A stretch of 50,390 nt of DNA from Rhodopirellula sp. (GTDB taxonomy: Bacteria; Planctomycetota; Planctomycetia; Pirellulales; Pirellulaceae), in assembly GCA_002698965.1 (NCBI GenBank), contig PAAT01000103.1, forward strand, positions 10,458-60,847, in the 5' to 3' direction. The notes beneath the pieces are model-generated. The model was not told the origin of the DNA and did no database searches. It saw only the letters and a list, made by a program, of their open reading frames with translations. Position numbers and translations under genes: made by a program. Within the stretch, counting starts at the first letter, position 1, and every line of letters starts with the position of its first letter. This document shows, piece by piece, positions 1 to 8,990 of this stretch.

Positions 1-359
1 GTGTTGGCAGTGAATTCTCCCTTTTGTTCGCTGACACGATCCTGAGCATTGAGATGCGCGAGCGTTTTCATCACCGCTACCATCATTGTGGCATTTTGAG
101 GGTCAAGCAGAGGAAGCTGCTGCCATAATCCGTCCACTTCGATCTGAGATGTGGCACCTTGTACGGTGCAGTCAATGAGTATCCGCTCAGCATCATTGAT
201 AAGTGCTTCATAGAGCACTTGTTTCACGGGTACAATACCCATCGATTGCCGACATTGGATTTCGGCGGTTTGGTTTGCTGCGTTGTCGCCCGTAGTTGAA
301 CGTAGAACAACAGGGGGGCCCATTTCATTTGGGTTCAGACCTTCAGTGTCAGTTGCCAT
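1..359 (-). CDS. GspE/PilB-family secretion/pilus ATPase, N-terminal part (partial)
   Basis: This gene runs off the left edge; 119 codons from its ATG at 357-359 are visible. The visible protein has a polar start followed by a segment with the spacing I associate with the N-terminal domain of planctomycete GspE/PilB-type ATPases: a motif around ATSQIEVDGLWQQLP, then MKTLAHLNAQDR. These ATPases form cytoplasmic hexamers that power type IV pilus or type II secretion assembly. The Walker motifs that would prove the family lie outside the window. The gene sits 60 bp downstream of pilT on the same strand, which supports the call. A GAGG sequence lies about 15 bases upstream of the ATG. Family assignment rests on recognition of the N-terminal pattern plus context, so confidence is moderate. 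Confidence 0.7.
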   Translation of the reverse strand, partial: MATDTEGLNPNEMGPPVVLRSTTGDNAANQTAEIQCRQSMGIVPVKQVLYEALINDAERILIDCTVQGATSQIEVDGLWQQLPLLDPQNATMMVAVMKTLAHLNAQDRVSEQKGEFTAN

Positions 360-419
360 TGTTGCGGTTGAATTTCCTCAATGGGTTGTGAAAAAATGGT
401 GGAATAGTTAATTCCTAGA

Positions 420-1586
420 CTAAATAATACCCGGCGTCGAAACATTAATACCTTTAATGGCCATCTTAAGAGCATCTCGATTTGGTGCAACCTTAAACGC
501 CGTTTCGCGATCGATTAGTTCGTCATCAATTAATTGCTTAAGACTCATTGTGAAGTCCTGCATGCCTTCTTCTGCACCAATTCGAATGGCGTCAGGAAGT
601 TTTTCGTCGTGACCCTCGAGCACTAACTTGGTAATCATTGGAGTAAAGGTCATTATTTCACAGGTGGGCACTCGACCAACCCCCTCTCGAATCGAAGGCA
701 GTAGTTTCTGAGCGACAATCCCTTTCATGTTAAAAGCGATGGCACTGCGGATGGCACCGTGCATTTCTTCCGAGAAGAGGTCAAGAATACGCCCGATGGT
801 GGTGGCTGAACTTGAAGCGTGAACGGTGCCAAATACGAGGTGGCCTGTTTCCGCGGCATGGATCGCCGTCATAAACGTTTCTTCATCACGCATTTCACCC
901 ACGAGAATGATATCGGGGTCCTCTCGTACGGCGTGCTTCATTGCAATTTCAAAATCTTTCACATCCTGTCCAACTTCCCGTTGGTTGATGAGGCATTTAT
1001 CCTCCGTGTAGACGAATTCGATGGGGTCTTCAAGAGTCAGGATGTGCTTGCGATAGATACTGTTGATATAGTTCAGCATTGAAGCAATGGTGGTTGACTT
1101 GCCGGAGCCAGTAACCCCGGCCAGTAGAACCATCCCCTGATCAAAGTGACATAGTGTCTCCATCACAGGAGGTAAATGAAGTCCGCGGAAGTCAGGGATC
1201 CAGTTACTAATACGACGAGCGACTAAACCGATATTGCCGAGTTGTGTCAGCATGTTCACACGGAAACGCCAGGTCTCCCCATCCACATCGACAGTGTAGG
1301 CAAAGTCAGCACCCCCTTCATCTTCGAAGATTTTCTGATTCTTCTTGTCCATCATGGGGAACAGCAAACGAACCATTTCTTCCCGTTCGATAGGTCCGCG
1401 ATTTAACTCACGAAGCGTTCCGTCAACGCGAACGATCGGAGGACGGCCGACTTTGAGGTGCAGGTCGGATCCTTCCAGTTTTACTAGCGCGCGGAAAATC
1501 TTATCGACTTCGAGTTCTTCCTTCTTTTGAAGGAATCGCTCCATAACCTGTTCAACATTACCTGCTGATTGTTCTGTTGAGGCCAT
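420..1586 (-). CDS. pilT: Type IV pilus retraction ATPase PilT
   Basis: The protein has 388 residues, a little longer than typical PilT (about 345-370) because of a polar N-terminal extension. Walker A is GVTGSGKST at residues 157-165, followed by an Asp box, the Walker B segment DIILVGEMRDEET and the His box around HAAETGHLVFGTVHAS. The AIRNLIRE retraction motif is degenerate here (AIRSAIAF). PilT is a cytoplasmic hexameric motor that depolymerises type IV pili for twitching or DNA uptake. In planctomycetes related ATPases may serve a type II-like system instead. The start ATG (1584-1586) is preceded by GTGGAG nine bases upstream. The next gene on the same strand is another ATPase of the same superfamily, so the two probably form one unit. 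Confidence 0.92.
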   Translation of the reverse strand: MASTEQSAGNVEQVMERFLQKKEELEVDKIFRALVKLEGSDLHLKVGRPPIVRVDGTLRELNRGPIEREEMVRLLFPMMDKKNQKIFEDEGGADFAYTVDVDGETWRFRVNMLTQLGNIGLVARRISNWIPDFRGLHLPPVMETLCHFDQGMVLLAGVTGSGKSTTIASMLNYINSIYRKHILTLEDPIEFVYTEDKCLINQREVGQDVKDFEIAMKHAVREDPDIILVGEMRDEETFMTAIHAAETGHLVFGTVHASSSATTIGRILDLFSEEMHGAIRSAIAFNMKGIVAQKLLPSIREGVGRVPTCEIMTFTPMITKLVLEGHDEKLPDAIRIGAEEGMQDFTMSLKQLIDDELIDRETAFKVAPNRDALKMAIKGINVSTPGII

Positions 1587-1825
1587 CTTGTACTACTCCA
1601 CGTATCCACGGGGTTCTGCCGGGCTTGTTTAACTTAAATTGTCTGAAGAGCTCAGACGTCTAATTGAAAAGTTGACTGTTAGGATTGTTCTCCGATTTCA
1701 CAGTATAGACAAGTATAGCACATGGATTTAACGGTGCGAGTTTACATAGATCACCGTACATATCGTGGAAAAGTTTGCTAACAAACCTTTCAGTTCTCGA
1801 GCTTATAGCTAGCCCGCAAATAATC

Positions 1826-1831
1826 TATAAT
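1826..1831 (+). promoter_or_regulatory. Candidate -10 element for the isomerase-hisF unit
   Basis: A perfect TATAAT lies 51 bases upstream of the ATG at 1882, in the 295-bp gap between the divergent pilT and isomerase genes. No convincing -35 hexamer is seen at 17-18 bp. The rest of this gap (1587-1881) is AT-rich and shows nothing else I can name. Assigned only by position and consensus match. Confidence 0.3.
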
Positions 1832-1881
1832 GAAAATTGCATAATTCAAAAGATAGATACTTTTTGTTGGGCGAATAGTTT

Positions 1882-2721
1882 ATGGGTCAGTTTTTGTTAC
1901 ATCGCCGGCAAATAATGGCAGCAGCGGTGGCCGGCCTTTCTATGTTTGATTTACCCCGCCTTTCCGCGTCAGAAGACCCATTTAAAGGCTTGCCTATTGG
2001 AATTCAAACTTTCTCATTGCGTGGGTATAACCTGCTTGAAACCATTCGTCATATTCAGGGAATGGGGCTTCATTTTGTCGAGTTTTATCCGGACCATGTT
2101 CCTCAGACGATCGATGAGGAAGGCTTGAGAAATCTTAACCAATTGTTAAACAAGGCCGATATCAAAATGGCAGCTCATGGCGTTTGGAGCTTCAGTAATG
2201 ATCACGAGTTTAACAAGAGCATCTTCGATTTCGCTAAACGATTAGGGGTTAAATGCTTAACGGCTAACCCGGCGCCGGATTCGTTTGAATCACTTGATAA
2301 GTTGGTTGACGAGTATAAAATCCGAGTCGCGATCCATAACCATGGGCCGGATGCTTTGTACGATAAAATTAGCTCAGTAGTTGATGCAGTGAAGGACCAT
2401 CATCCACTCATTGGATCCTGTGTCGATACGGGACACTTTATTCGTAGTAAAGAAGATCCTGTTGAAGCCATCCTGAAACTGAATAAACGAGTGTTTGCTT
2501 TGCACATCAAAGATGAAGCTAAGATGGAGAAAGTTTCTCACAACACCATCATTGGTGAGGGCCATCTCGATGTAGCTGGTGTATTTCAAGCCTTAAAGAA
2601 GGTGAAATTCCCAGTTGATGGATCCATTTCACTAGAGTATGAAGCCAACCCTCAAAATCCGATCGATGATATTAAGCAGTGTATTGAAGTCGCTAAAGAT
2701 GCCATCGCTAAAATCCACTAA
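1882..2721 (+). CDS. Exported sugar phosphate isomerase/epimerase-like TIM-barrel protein
   Basis: 279 residues. The N-terminus (MGQFLLHRRQIMAAAVAG) has twin arginines followed by a hydrophobic stretch and SAS, which looks like a Tat signal, although the motif is not canonical. The mature part is a xylose-isomerase-like (AP endonuclease family 2) TIM barrel: GIQTFSLRGY near the first strand, VEFYPDH, a metal-binding-type CVDTGHF segment, then LHIKDE and SLEYEANP near the end. Proteins of this family isomerise or epimerise sugars using a divalent metal; the substrate cannot be read here. Secreted members with a signal are very common in planctomycetes. The gene lies 38 bp before hisF on the same strand and may share its transcript, but no functional link is evident. 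Confidence 0.8.
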   Translation: MGQFLLHRRQIMAAAVAGLSMFDLPRLSASEDPFKGLPIGIQTFSLRGYNLLETIRHIQGMGLHFVEFYPDHVPQTIDEEGLRNLNQLLNKADIKMAAHGVWSFSNDHEFNKSIFDFAKRLGVKCLTANPAPDSFESLDKLVDEYKIRVAIHNHGPDALYDKISSVVDAVKDHHPLIGSCVDTGHFIRSKEDPVEAILKLNKRVFALHIKDEAKMEKVSHNTIIGEGHLDVAGVFQALKKVKFPVDGSISLEYEANPQNPIDDIKQCIEVAKDAIAKIH

Positions 2722-2759
2722 CTTGATGAAACAGGTAACAAGGACAAGAGCCTCAATCA

Positions 2760-3527
2760 ATGCTTGCTAATCGAATAATACCTTGTCTGGATGTAGAGAG
2801 CGGTCGTGTTGTTAAAGGCACTAACTTTGTCAACCTGCGTGACGCTGGAGATCCAGTTGAAGTGGCATCTCGCTATGAACGAGAAGGGGCCGACGAATTA
2901 GTCTTCTTGGATATTACGGCGAGTCATGAAGGTCGCGATATCATGCTGGATGTTGTAAAGCGGACAGCCGAGCAGATTTTTATGCCTCTGACGGTTGGCG
3001 GTGGTATTCGAACGATCGACGATATTCGTTCATTGCTAAATGCCGGTACGGATAAAGTTTCTATTAACTCTGCGGCTTGTAAGGATCCTGAATTTGTACG
3101 TGAAGCTGCCAGGAAATTCGGAAGTCAGTGTATCGTTGTAAACATTGATCCCAAGCGGATTCAACGTAATGGTCATGAAGTTTGGGAAGTCCATATTAAT
3201 GGAGGACGTAAGCCAACAGGCCTGGAAGCTGTTCGCTGGGCTCAGGAAGTTGAAAAGCTCGGAGCCGGTGAGATTGTGCTTACCAGTATGGACTGCGATG
3301 GTACGAAAGATGGTTATGACATAGAGATTACTAAGGCAGTCAGCGAAGCCGTTTCGATTCCTGTGGTAGCTAGTGGTGGGGCAGGCTCACCAGATCATCT
3401 GGCGGATGCAATCCTGTTGGGGAAAGCGGATGCTGCTTTGGCTGCCAGTATATTTCATTTTGGCGAATATACTATTCAGGAAACCAAGCAGCTTATGTCT
3501 GAACGCGGAGTTCCTGTTCGACTTTAG
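2760..3527 (+). CDS. hisF: Imidazole glycerol phosphate synthase cyclase subunit HisF
   Basis: 255 residues, the normal length for HisF. It forms a complete beta/alpha barrel with both catalytic aspartates visible: Asp11 in IPCLDV and Asp130 in VVNIDPKR. Phosphate-binding loops are visible at TVGGGIRT and VASGGAGS. HisF works in the cytoplasm with the glutaminase HisH; ammonia from HisH is combined with PRFAR to give imidazole glycerol phosphate and AICAR, linking histidine and purine synthesis. No hisH or other his gene is adjacent, so the pathway is dispersed in this genome. The ATG at 2760 is preceded by AAGAG about ten bases upstream. Confidence 0.97.
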   Translation: MLANRIIPCLDVESGRVVKGTNFVNLRDAGDPVEVASRYEREGADELVFLDITASHEGRDIMLDVVKRTAEQIFMPLTVGGGIRTIDDIRSLLNAGTDKVSINSAACKDPEFVREAARKFGSQCIVVNIDPKRIQRNGHEVWEVHINGGRKPTGLEAVRWAQEVEKLGAGEIVLTSMDCDGTKDGYDIEITKAVSEAVSIPVVASGGAGSPDHLADAILLGKADAALAASIFHFGEYTIQETKQLMSERGVPVRL

Positions 3528-3589
3528 TGGCCTCGAATGCATAAAATAAGGGCTTAGCTGTTCGAACGCTTCCCCAGTTTGGGTTTGTC

Positions 3590-4939
3590 TTGAATTTATC
3601 ACCTTCTCAGATCGATTTTCTATGTAAAGCGTGCAAATCGCCGATGAGTGCGCCCGTTGAAGCAGCCGGTAAGAAAGGTGCCTGCCCGGCATGTCAAGCA
3701 GTGATGGAAATCCCTCTTGTTAGTCTTGAAGGGAAGCTGGCAGATGTTCGTGATGGGAAATGTGTCGTTCTGATTCTTAAGGCTGAGTATCATCGGGCTG
3801 AAAAGGGAGAGTACTACAGGTTTCGCTGTCGGGTCTGTGACCAAGGATTATCTATTCCGGCTGACAAAGGACATAAGAAGATTCAGTGCACCAGCTGTGA
3901 AGCTGTTTCCCGCCTCAGCTTAGCAGTGTTGAAGTCTGACGACTTGGACGTCTCGGCAGATCAGCCAGGCGAAACTACTGAGAGCCATGCAGTGTCCACA
4001 GAGCCTGACAAGATTTTATTTGAGTGTAAGGAGTGTCGTCAGCAGGTACGTGTGCCGAAGGAACATGCCGGTAAGAAAGGGAGGTGTCCGAGCTGTCGGG
4101 CCACAGTTGAGATTCCGTATTATTCAACCGTCACCGGTTTTCGAGTTAAACAGTCGGTTCTCCAATCCCCTCTAAAACCGCTGGCACCGGTGCAAGTGAA
4201 TCTGACGGCACCGGACTTATTTAAGAACTACGTGCCTGAATCTCCTTTGAAGGCGGGCAATTGGACCTCTGCCGGCGCTTCCAAACGAACCAAATTTTTG
4301 GGACCGAAACAGTCGCCGGTGAAGCGAGAAGGTCTTCCCTGGGAGAATCCGCCGGAACATGGGGGACGCTTCTGGCCAACTTGCAGAATAATTTTGTTCA
4401 GCCCTAATATTGCGTATCAACAGATTTACGAAGATGACGGGCTGGGCAATCCGATTGGATTTGCAGTTCTCGCTCATATGTTAGCCACGATTCTTTTTGC
4501 AATGGCGATGGTGCCGGTTCTGGCCGTGGCCTGTATGTTAGCGGAACCACATATGGCTCATGGCATCGATTATCTGAAGCTGGTCCGACAGTTTGCTATC
4601 GGTGTTGGGGTTTGGTTTACAGCGGGACTCTTGGTTATTCCACTGTTGATGTTTTGTTACGGAGCGATGTTGCATGCGGCAGCATTTGTTGTGGGCGGTA
4701 CGGACAAGCCTTTTGCAACAACTAATCGCATGCTGGCCTATAGTTTTGGTGCAAATCTGCAAACACTTGCGGTTCCTTTTCTGGGACCGGTTTTATTCCT
4801 TATTTGTTGGTGTTGGCAAATGTGTTGTGGAATCTCTAAGACTCACGAGAAGTCGATGGGTCAGGGATTTGGAGTATTTTTGTTGTCCACTTTAGTTCCG
4901 GGAATTTTCATTGGACTCATGTTGGCGATGACCAAATAA
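3590..4939 (+). CDS. Triple zinc-ribbon protein with C-terminal Yip1-like membrane domain
   Basis: 449 residues starting at a TTG. The upstream start is needed because the first zinc knuckle (CKAC at residue 12, CPAC about 20 residues later) would be lost from the next ATG at 3644. Two further CxxC...CxxC pairs follow (CRVC...CTSC and CKEC...CPSC), each with a nearby GKKG or GHKK turn, so three tandem zinc ribbons occupy the first ~175 residues. A Pro-rich linker follows, then about five hydrophobic helices from residue ~285, containing a CWQMCCGISKTHEKS segment typical of the Yip1 family. The ribbons should face the cytoplasm. Function is unknown; similar zinc-ribbon/membrane architectures are frequent in planctomycetes. 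The next gene starts 7 bp downstream. Confidence 0.75.
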   Translation: MNLSPSQIDFLCKACKSPMSAPVEAAGKKGACPACQAVMEIPLVSLEGKLADVRDGKCVVLILKAEYHRAEKGEYYRFRCRVCDQGLSIPADKGHKKIQCTSCEAVSRLSLAVLKSDDLDVSADQPGETTESHAVSTEPDKILFECKECRQQVRVPKEHAGKKGRCPSCRATVEIPYYSTVTGFRVKQSVLQSPLKPLAPVQVNLTAPDLFKNYVPESPLKAGNWTSAGASKRTKFLGPKQSPVKREGLPWENPPEHGGRFWPTCRIILFSPNIAYQQIYEDDGLGNPIGFAVLAHMLATILFAMAMVPVLAVACMLAEPHMAHGIDYLKLVRQFAIGVGVWFTAGLLVIPLLMFCYGAMLHAAAFVVGGTDKPFATTNRMLAYSFGANLQTLAVPFLGPVLFLICWCWQMCCGISKTHEKSMGQGFGVFLLSTLVPGIFIGLMLAMTK

Positions 4940-4946
4940 TAAAGTC

Positions 4947-5540
4947 ATGTTAAAAAGATTTTATATGATGTTGTTGATGGCAGCTGTTTTGACTAGCAGT
5001 TCACAGGTATCTGCGCAGCAGATCATTTTGACTTCCCCACACGGGCAATTTGCCGAACATTGGTATGAGAACTTGGGGTCGTCATTCCATCTGGAAAGGA
5101 GCTTTCCAAGAGGTGGCTGGTTTTTTAACTGGGGAGCACCAGTGGTTCCGCCGTTTGGAGGCTATGACGGACGAGATACTCGATTTGGTGTCGGGCTTCG
5201 TAAGGGTAATTTAAGAGGCCGCTTTAATCTTTGGATGAGCCAGGGAATGGATCGTTCGCTGATTATAAATGCTCCTTATATCACCGTCCCTCATGCGGGC
5301 TATGGTTCTATCCAACATGGCAGTTGGCGTCCATTTGTGACGGGCTGGACACCTGCACTTGGGGGGCAGCCTCAATGGCAGTACCCGTTGAAAAAATTTG
5401 TGGATTCTGCTGAAGCGGCGCAATTAAAAGTTACTTCCAGTGATGTCAGAGAGCCAGAGCAGATTGAACGTATTCGGCAAACACTAAAGGCTCCCCAGCA
5501 GGACCCTCCTTTGACCTTGATCAATGGTCAGCAACGTTAG
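4947..5540 (+). CDS. Secreted protein of unknown function
   Basis: 197 residues. It has a clear Sec signal peptide (residues 1-23, ending VSAQQ) and a mature region rich in Gly, Trp and aromatic residues (for example GGWFFNWGAP, then FGGYDGRDTRFG). No cysteines appear in the mature part and no domain is recognised. It begins 7 bp after the zinc-ribbon/Yip1 gene and is likely co-transcribed with it. In general style (short, secreted, signal ending AQ, aromatic/Gly-rich) it resembles the protein at 38922-39377, but I see no clear alignment between them. Confidence 0.7.
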   Translation: MLKRFYMMLLMAAVLTSSSQVSAQQIILTSPHGQFAEHWYENLGSSFHLERSFPRGGWFFNWGAPVVPPFGGYDGRDTRFGVGLRKGNLRGRFNLWMSQGMDRSLIINAPYITVPHAGYGSIQHGSWRPFVTGWTPALGGQPQWQYPLKKFVDSAEAAQLKVTSSDVREPEQIERIRQTLKAPQQDPPLTLINGQQR

Positions 5541-5843
5541 GACGCTGACACGCAATAGCGGAGATCACCTAGTAGGATTCAGACCAGCTTGCAGATGTTG
5601 GTTTTGAATACGCTTGTTTCGCCGATGTTGTAGGTTTCGCGCATAAAAAAGCTCCCAAAATGCAAGTGGATCCCAGGGGGGCAGAGAATTCCAACTTTCA
5701 TCTCGGGAGCGATTGGATTGGCGATTCCCTGGCTAATGGCATCCGTGCCTTGAAGCCTGGAAATCATGCTGGGGAATGTTTTCCCCAACAGGGCGGGAGA
5801 TTAATCGACAAGCCGTGGAGAGGTCAAGATGAGTTTGACTTAC
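5541..5843. other. Gap of about 300 bases with no confident gene
   Basis: This stretch separates the convergent ends of the secreted-protein gene and the GGDEF gene. A minus-strand frame from a TTG at 5788 to 5579 (69 residues, or 62 from the ATG at 5767) reads protein-like at its end (FFMRETYNIGETSVFKTNIC) but has no ribosome-binding site, so I do not call it a gene. A short perfect hairpin, TGGGGAA-TGTT-TTCCCCA, lies at 5770-5787 across that TTG. No known structural RNA was recognised. Confidence 0.35.
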
Positions 5844-6353
5844 TTAGGATTTATTTGAGTAAAGATCCTGATCGGCTCGTTCAAAGAATGCTGCAGCGCT
5901 GTCACCTGCCTGCTGTCTTGCAGAACCCGTTGAACAACTCAAACCGATATTTGCGGCTTCAAATCGTTCTTCAATTTGATTACAAAGCGTACCCAGTTCC
6001 TGCGGGGATTCAGTGATCAATAGAACGAATTCATCTCCCCCCCAACGAAACAGCGTACCAATCTTAGAGGTTTGATGGAGCAACGTACTGGCCGCTTCCT
6101 GAAGTAGTGAGTCACCTGCCAAATGCCCTTGTTGGTCATTGACTGTTTTGAACTCATCTAAGTCAATAATGATCAACCCTATATCACAACGGGTCTTTAG
6201 ACCAAGTGCCAAACGGTATTCAAAATCTTTTCGGCTGGGCAAGCCAGTAATGTGATCGTTCCTAATCGCTGCTCCAGGTTGACCCCAGCGACCTTTCACT
6301 AAATAGCCCAATGCAAAACTAGCAGCAATCAAAAGAAGAAGTTGTAATTCCAT
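5844..6353 (-). CDS. Minimal membrane-anchored diguanylate cyclase (GGDEF)
   Basis: 169 residues. A single N-terminal hydrophobic segment (about residues 3-19) is followed directly by a GGDEF domain. The signature GGDEF is intact at residues 105-109, and the metal-binding Asp64 lies in IIIDLDEFK. The domain should make cyclic di-GMP from two GTP at the inner face of the membrane. The allosteric I-site RxxD expected at residues 96-99 is replaced by SKIG, so classical product inhibition should be absent. There is no sensor domain. The C-terminus is slightly short but reaches the FERADQDLY helix. It stands alone, divergent from the ABC importer at 6471. Confidence 0.88.
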   Translation of the reverse strand: MELQLLLLIAASFALGYLVKGRWGQPGAAIRNDHITGLPSRKDFEYRLALGLKTRCDIGLIIIDLDEFKTVNDQQGHLAGDSLLQEAASTLLHQTSKIGTLFRWGGDEFVLLITESPQELGTLCNQIEERFEAANIGLSCSTGSARQQAGDSAAAFFERADQDLYSNKS

Positions 6354-6387
6354 GGCAGTTGAATTTTGGGGACGCGAATACGTGAGC

Positions 6388-6417
6388 TTAACGATGATTC
6401 TTATTGTGTCGTATAAT
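6388..6417 (+). promoter_or_regulatory. Candidate sigma70-type promoter of the sugar ABC importer
   Basis: TTAACG at 6388-6393 and a perfect TATAAT at 6412-6417 are separated by 18 bp, placing a start near 6424, some 47 bases before the ATG at 6471. The 18-bp spacing matches other candidates in this window. Confidence 0.45.
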
Positions 6418-6470
6418 ATCAGCTTCTAACAGTAACTTACTTTCTTTACTCTACATCTTCACCGTACGTC

Positions 6471-8990
6471 ATGAGCGACATCATATTTAAATGGGAGAAA
6501 GTATCCAAGAATTTCCCAGGCGTGAGGGCTTTAGAAGATGTTTCGATTTGTCTTTTTGCAGGTGAAGTCCATGCTATTGTCGGCGAAAATGGTGCCGGCA
6601 AAAGTACGCTCATCCACATGGCAGCCGGAGTGTATTTGCCCGACGAAGGTGGAATACAAATCACGGATGGTACTTCCTATTCGACGCCCGTAGGTGCTCG
6701 TAAGAATGGCGTCGTCACAGTTTTTCAGGAAGCAGAGCTATTCGATCATTTGAGTGTTGCTGAAAATATTGCGTTGCTGCAGGGACTCCCGGTGGAGAAA
6801 GCAGGCTTGGTGAACTGGTCGCAAATTCAGGAAACGGCAACGTCATATCTTCAGGGGCTCCCGGACCCAATAGATCCCCGGATGGCCGCTTCAACATTAT
6901 CGGTTGCACAACGGCAAATGTTACAAGTTGCATCTGCAGTTGCCCAAAACGCCAGAGTTCTCATTCTAGATGAGCCAACGAGTGCCTTAAGTGTATCGGA
7001 GACTACCTGGCTGTTTCGTCAGATTGAAAGCTTAAAACAAACTGGTGCTGCGATTGTTTATATTTCGCATCGACAGGAAGAAGTCTTCCAGCTGAGTGAC
7101 AGAATTAGCGTTTTGCGTGATGGTGAACTGATTTGGACCGAGCCTGTTGCTAACGTGACGAACTATTCGCTTATTGAAGCGATGGTTGGACGCAAGCTCG
7201 ACATTGATGGTCAGCGAGAAAACACCTCGCCGGTAAAGGCACCTGTTCGTTTGGAGATAAGAAACCTAAGTGATCACGAGCAAGTCATCGAGGATGTCTC
7301 GCTTTCCGTAAAGGCAGGTGAGGTCGTAGGGATTTATGGTCTCGTAGGAGCTGGGCGTACAGAATTCGTTGAAACGTTGTTTGGAATTCGCGAACGCGCT
7401 CGTGGTGATGTGTGGATTGATGGAGACCCTGTCAGGATTCGTACGCCAAACGAGGCAGTAGCCAATGGTATTGGTTTAGTTACCGAAGACCGATTGAATC
7501 AGGGGATCTTTCGTTGGCATGATGTTTCTGAAAACACCGTTGCCGCTGCCCTACGGCAGTTAGGCAATGGTCCCTTTACCAATTTGGCTCGGGAGCGCGT
7601 TGCGACACAAAATATAAAAGAACGGCTCAATGTTAAATTCGCCAGTCCTCATCAGGCCATTGAAAATCTGTCAGGCGGGAATCAACAAAAAGTGCTTGTG
7701 GGGCGCTGGTTATTGAATGAACCGAAAATCCTTATTCTCGATGAACCAACGCGAGGGGTGGATGTTGGGGCAAAGGAAGAAGTGCATAATATTATTAGTG
7801 AACTGGCTACTGCTGGATGCACGATCGTCTTCATTAGTTCTGAGTTGCCAGAAGTTCTGCGATATAGTCAACGCATTGTAGTTTTTCGCGACGGTCAGAT
7901 TTCAGGCGAGTTAACGGTGGATGAAGCAACCCCTGAACTCGTAGCAGAACTGGCCTTTCCGGCGGAAAAATCCAAGCGGGTGGGTCAAACCGACAATACG
8001 TTGATACGTCACCGCTCAATGATGGGCCAGCATGTCACAGAGTTTGCTTTGGCAGCAATCTCGGCAATTTTGATGCTGATTCTCAAATGGAAGAATCCAG
8101 CATTCGACTTTTCCGTTTTGCTTGTCAATGTTATTCCCTGGGCAATTTTGGGATTATCTGCAGCCATCGTGATTATTGTGGGAGCCATTGATATTTCGAT
8201 TGGTTCTCTTCTGGGGCTGGCTACAGCCGCCGGCGGCATGGTGATGACCTCCGGACTACCACCCTCGTTAGCTATTGTTATGGGCGTCACGGTTGCCGTC
8301 GTGGTCGCAGTGGTAGGAAGTTTACTCAATGCGGCCATGTCGATTTGGGGCAATGTTCATCCAATCGTTGTAACTCTTGGTATGTTGTATGCGTTTCGGG
8401 GATTGGTTTCCGCGCTTATGAATGGTGAGTCCATTATCGATGTCCCAGAAGTCTTCACCTGGATTGCTCGCAAAGGTGATTTTCCAACGTCGTTGGTTTA
8501 TGGAGCTTTGATTTTTGTCTTGGTCCATCTCTTTATGACCCGGCATCGAGTTGGAAGACACCTTTACGTTGTTGGTAACTCGGAAACCGCGGCCAGTCTA
8601 CTTGGCATTCGAAAAACGGTGGTTTGGTGTTGGGCGTTCGCTTTAAGCGGAGTTCTTGTGGCGCTTTCCGGACTGTTACAACTCGCAACCACCACTCAAA
8701 TGCAGGCAACCCTTGGCGAGACTTGGGAATTAGATGCCATTGCCATTGCTGTGATTGGAGGCGTTTCGATCACCGGAGGGCGTGGAACTGTTCCGGGTGT
8801 GGCATTGGGTGCGATCTTGCTTAAAACATTGCAGGCAGTGCTTATCCAGTTTGAGGCTTCTGCAGGGAAGATCAAACTTGTTGTGGGATTAGTCATTCTT
8901 ATCGCGATTACCGTGGACCATCTCAGTGCTCATCATCTTGTTCGCCGCGGCCAGCGAACACGCCAGCGCGCAAGGAGGGGTGGCTCATGA
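6471..8990 (+). CDS. Sugar ABC importer: RbsA-type double ATPase fused to an RbsC-type permease
   Basis: 839 residues in one uninterrupted frame. Residues 1 to about 500 form a tandem ATPase of the RbsA/XylG/RhaT class: Walker A GENGAGKST at 38-46 and Walker B VLILDEPTSAL in the first half. The second half has a degenerate Walker A, GLVGAGRTE (about 289), signature LSGGNQQKV (about 400) and ILILDEPTRGVD. A short linker leads to about eight hydrophobic helices from residue ~525, including IVGAIDISIG and VIGGVSITGGRGT, typical of BPD_transp_2 permeases. These parts are normally separate proteins. With the permease encoded next (overlap ATGA at 8987-8990), one fused chain plus one permease would make a whole transporter. 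No ribosome-binding site is obvious. The binding protein at 12228-13280 suggests a rhamnose-, ribose- or AI-2-like ligand; the true substrate is unknown. Confidence 0.9.
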   Translation: MSDIIFKWEKVSKNFPGVRALEDVSICLFAGEVHAIVGENGAGKSTLIHMAAGVYLPDEGGIQITDGTSYSTPVGARKNGVVTVFQEAELFDHLSVAENIALLQGLPVEKAGLVNWSQIQETATSYLQGLPDPIDPRMAASTLSVAQRQMLQVASAVAQNARVLILDEPTSALSVSETTWLFRQIESLKQTGAAIVYISHRQEEVFQLSDRISVLRDGELIWTEPVANVTNYSLIEAMVGRKLDIDGQRENTSPVKAPVRLEIRNLSDHEQVIEDVSLSVKAGEVVGIYGLVGAGRTEFVETLFGIRERARGDVWIDGDPVRIRTPNEAVANGIGLVTEDRLNQGIFRWHDVSENTVAAALRQLGNGPFTNLARERVATQNIKERLNVKFASPHQAIENLSGGNQQKVLVGRWLLNEPKILILDEPTRGVDVGAKEEVHNIISELATAGCTIVFISSELPEVLRYSQRIVVFRDGQISGELTVDEATPELVAELAFPAEKSKRVGQTDNTLIRHRSMMGQHVTEFALAAISAILMLILKWKNPAFDFSVLLVNVIPWAILGLSAAIVIIVGAIDISIGSLLGLATAAGGMVMTSGLPPSLAIVMGVTVAVVVAVVGSLLNAAMSIWGNVHPIVVTLGMLYAFRGLVSALMNGESIIDVPEVFTWIARKGDFPTSLVYGALIFVLVHLFMTRHRVGRHLYVVGNSETAASLLGIRKTVVWCWAFALSGVLVALSGLLQLATTTQMQATLGETWELDAIAIAVIGGVSITGGRGTVPGVALGAILLKTLQAVLIQFEASAGKIKLVVGLVILIAITVDHLSAHHLVRRGQRTRQRARRGGS

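Noticed and set aside
5579..5788. Minus-strand 69-residue ORF from a TTG
   Set aside because: The C-terminal residues look protein-like, but there is no ribosome-binding site and no recognised family; possibly a gene remnant.
5660..6016. Plus-strand 118-residue ORF
   Set aside because: It overlaps the well-supported GGDEF gene on the opposite strand by over 170 bases and has no recognisable features.
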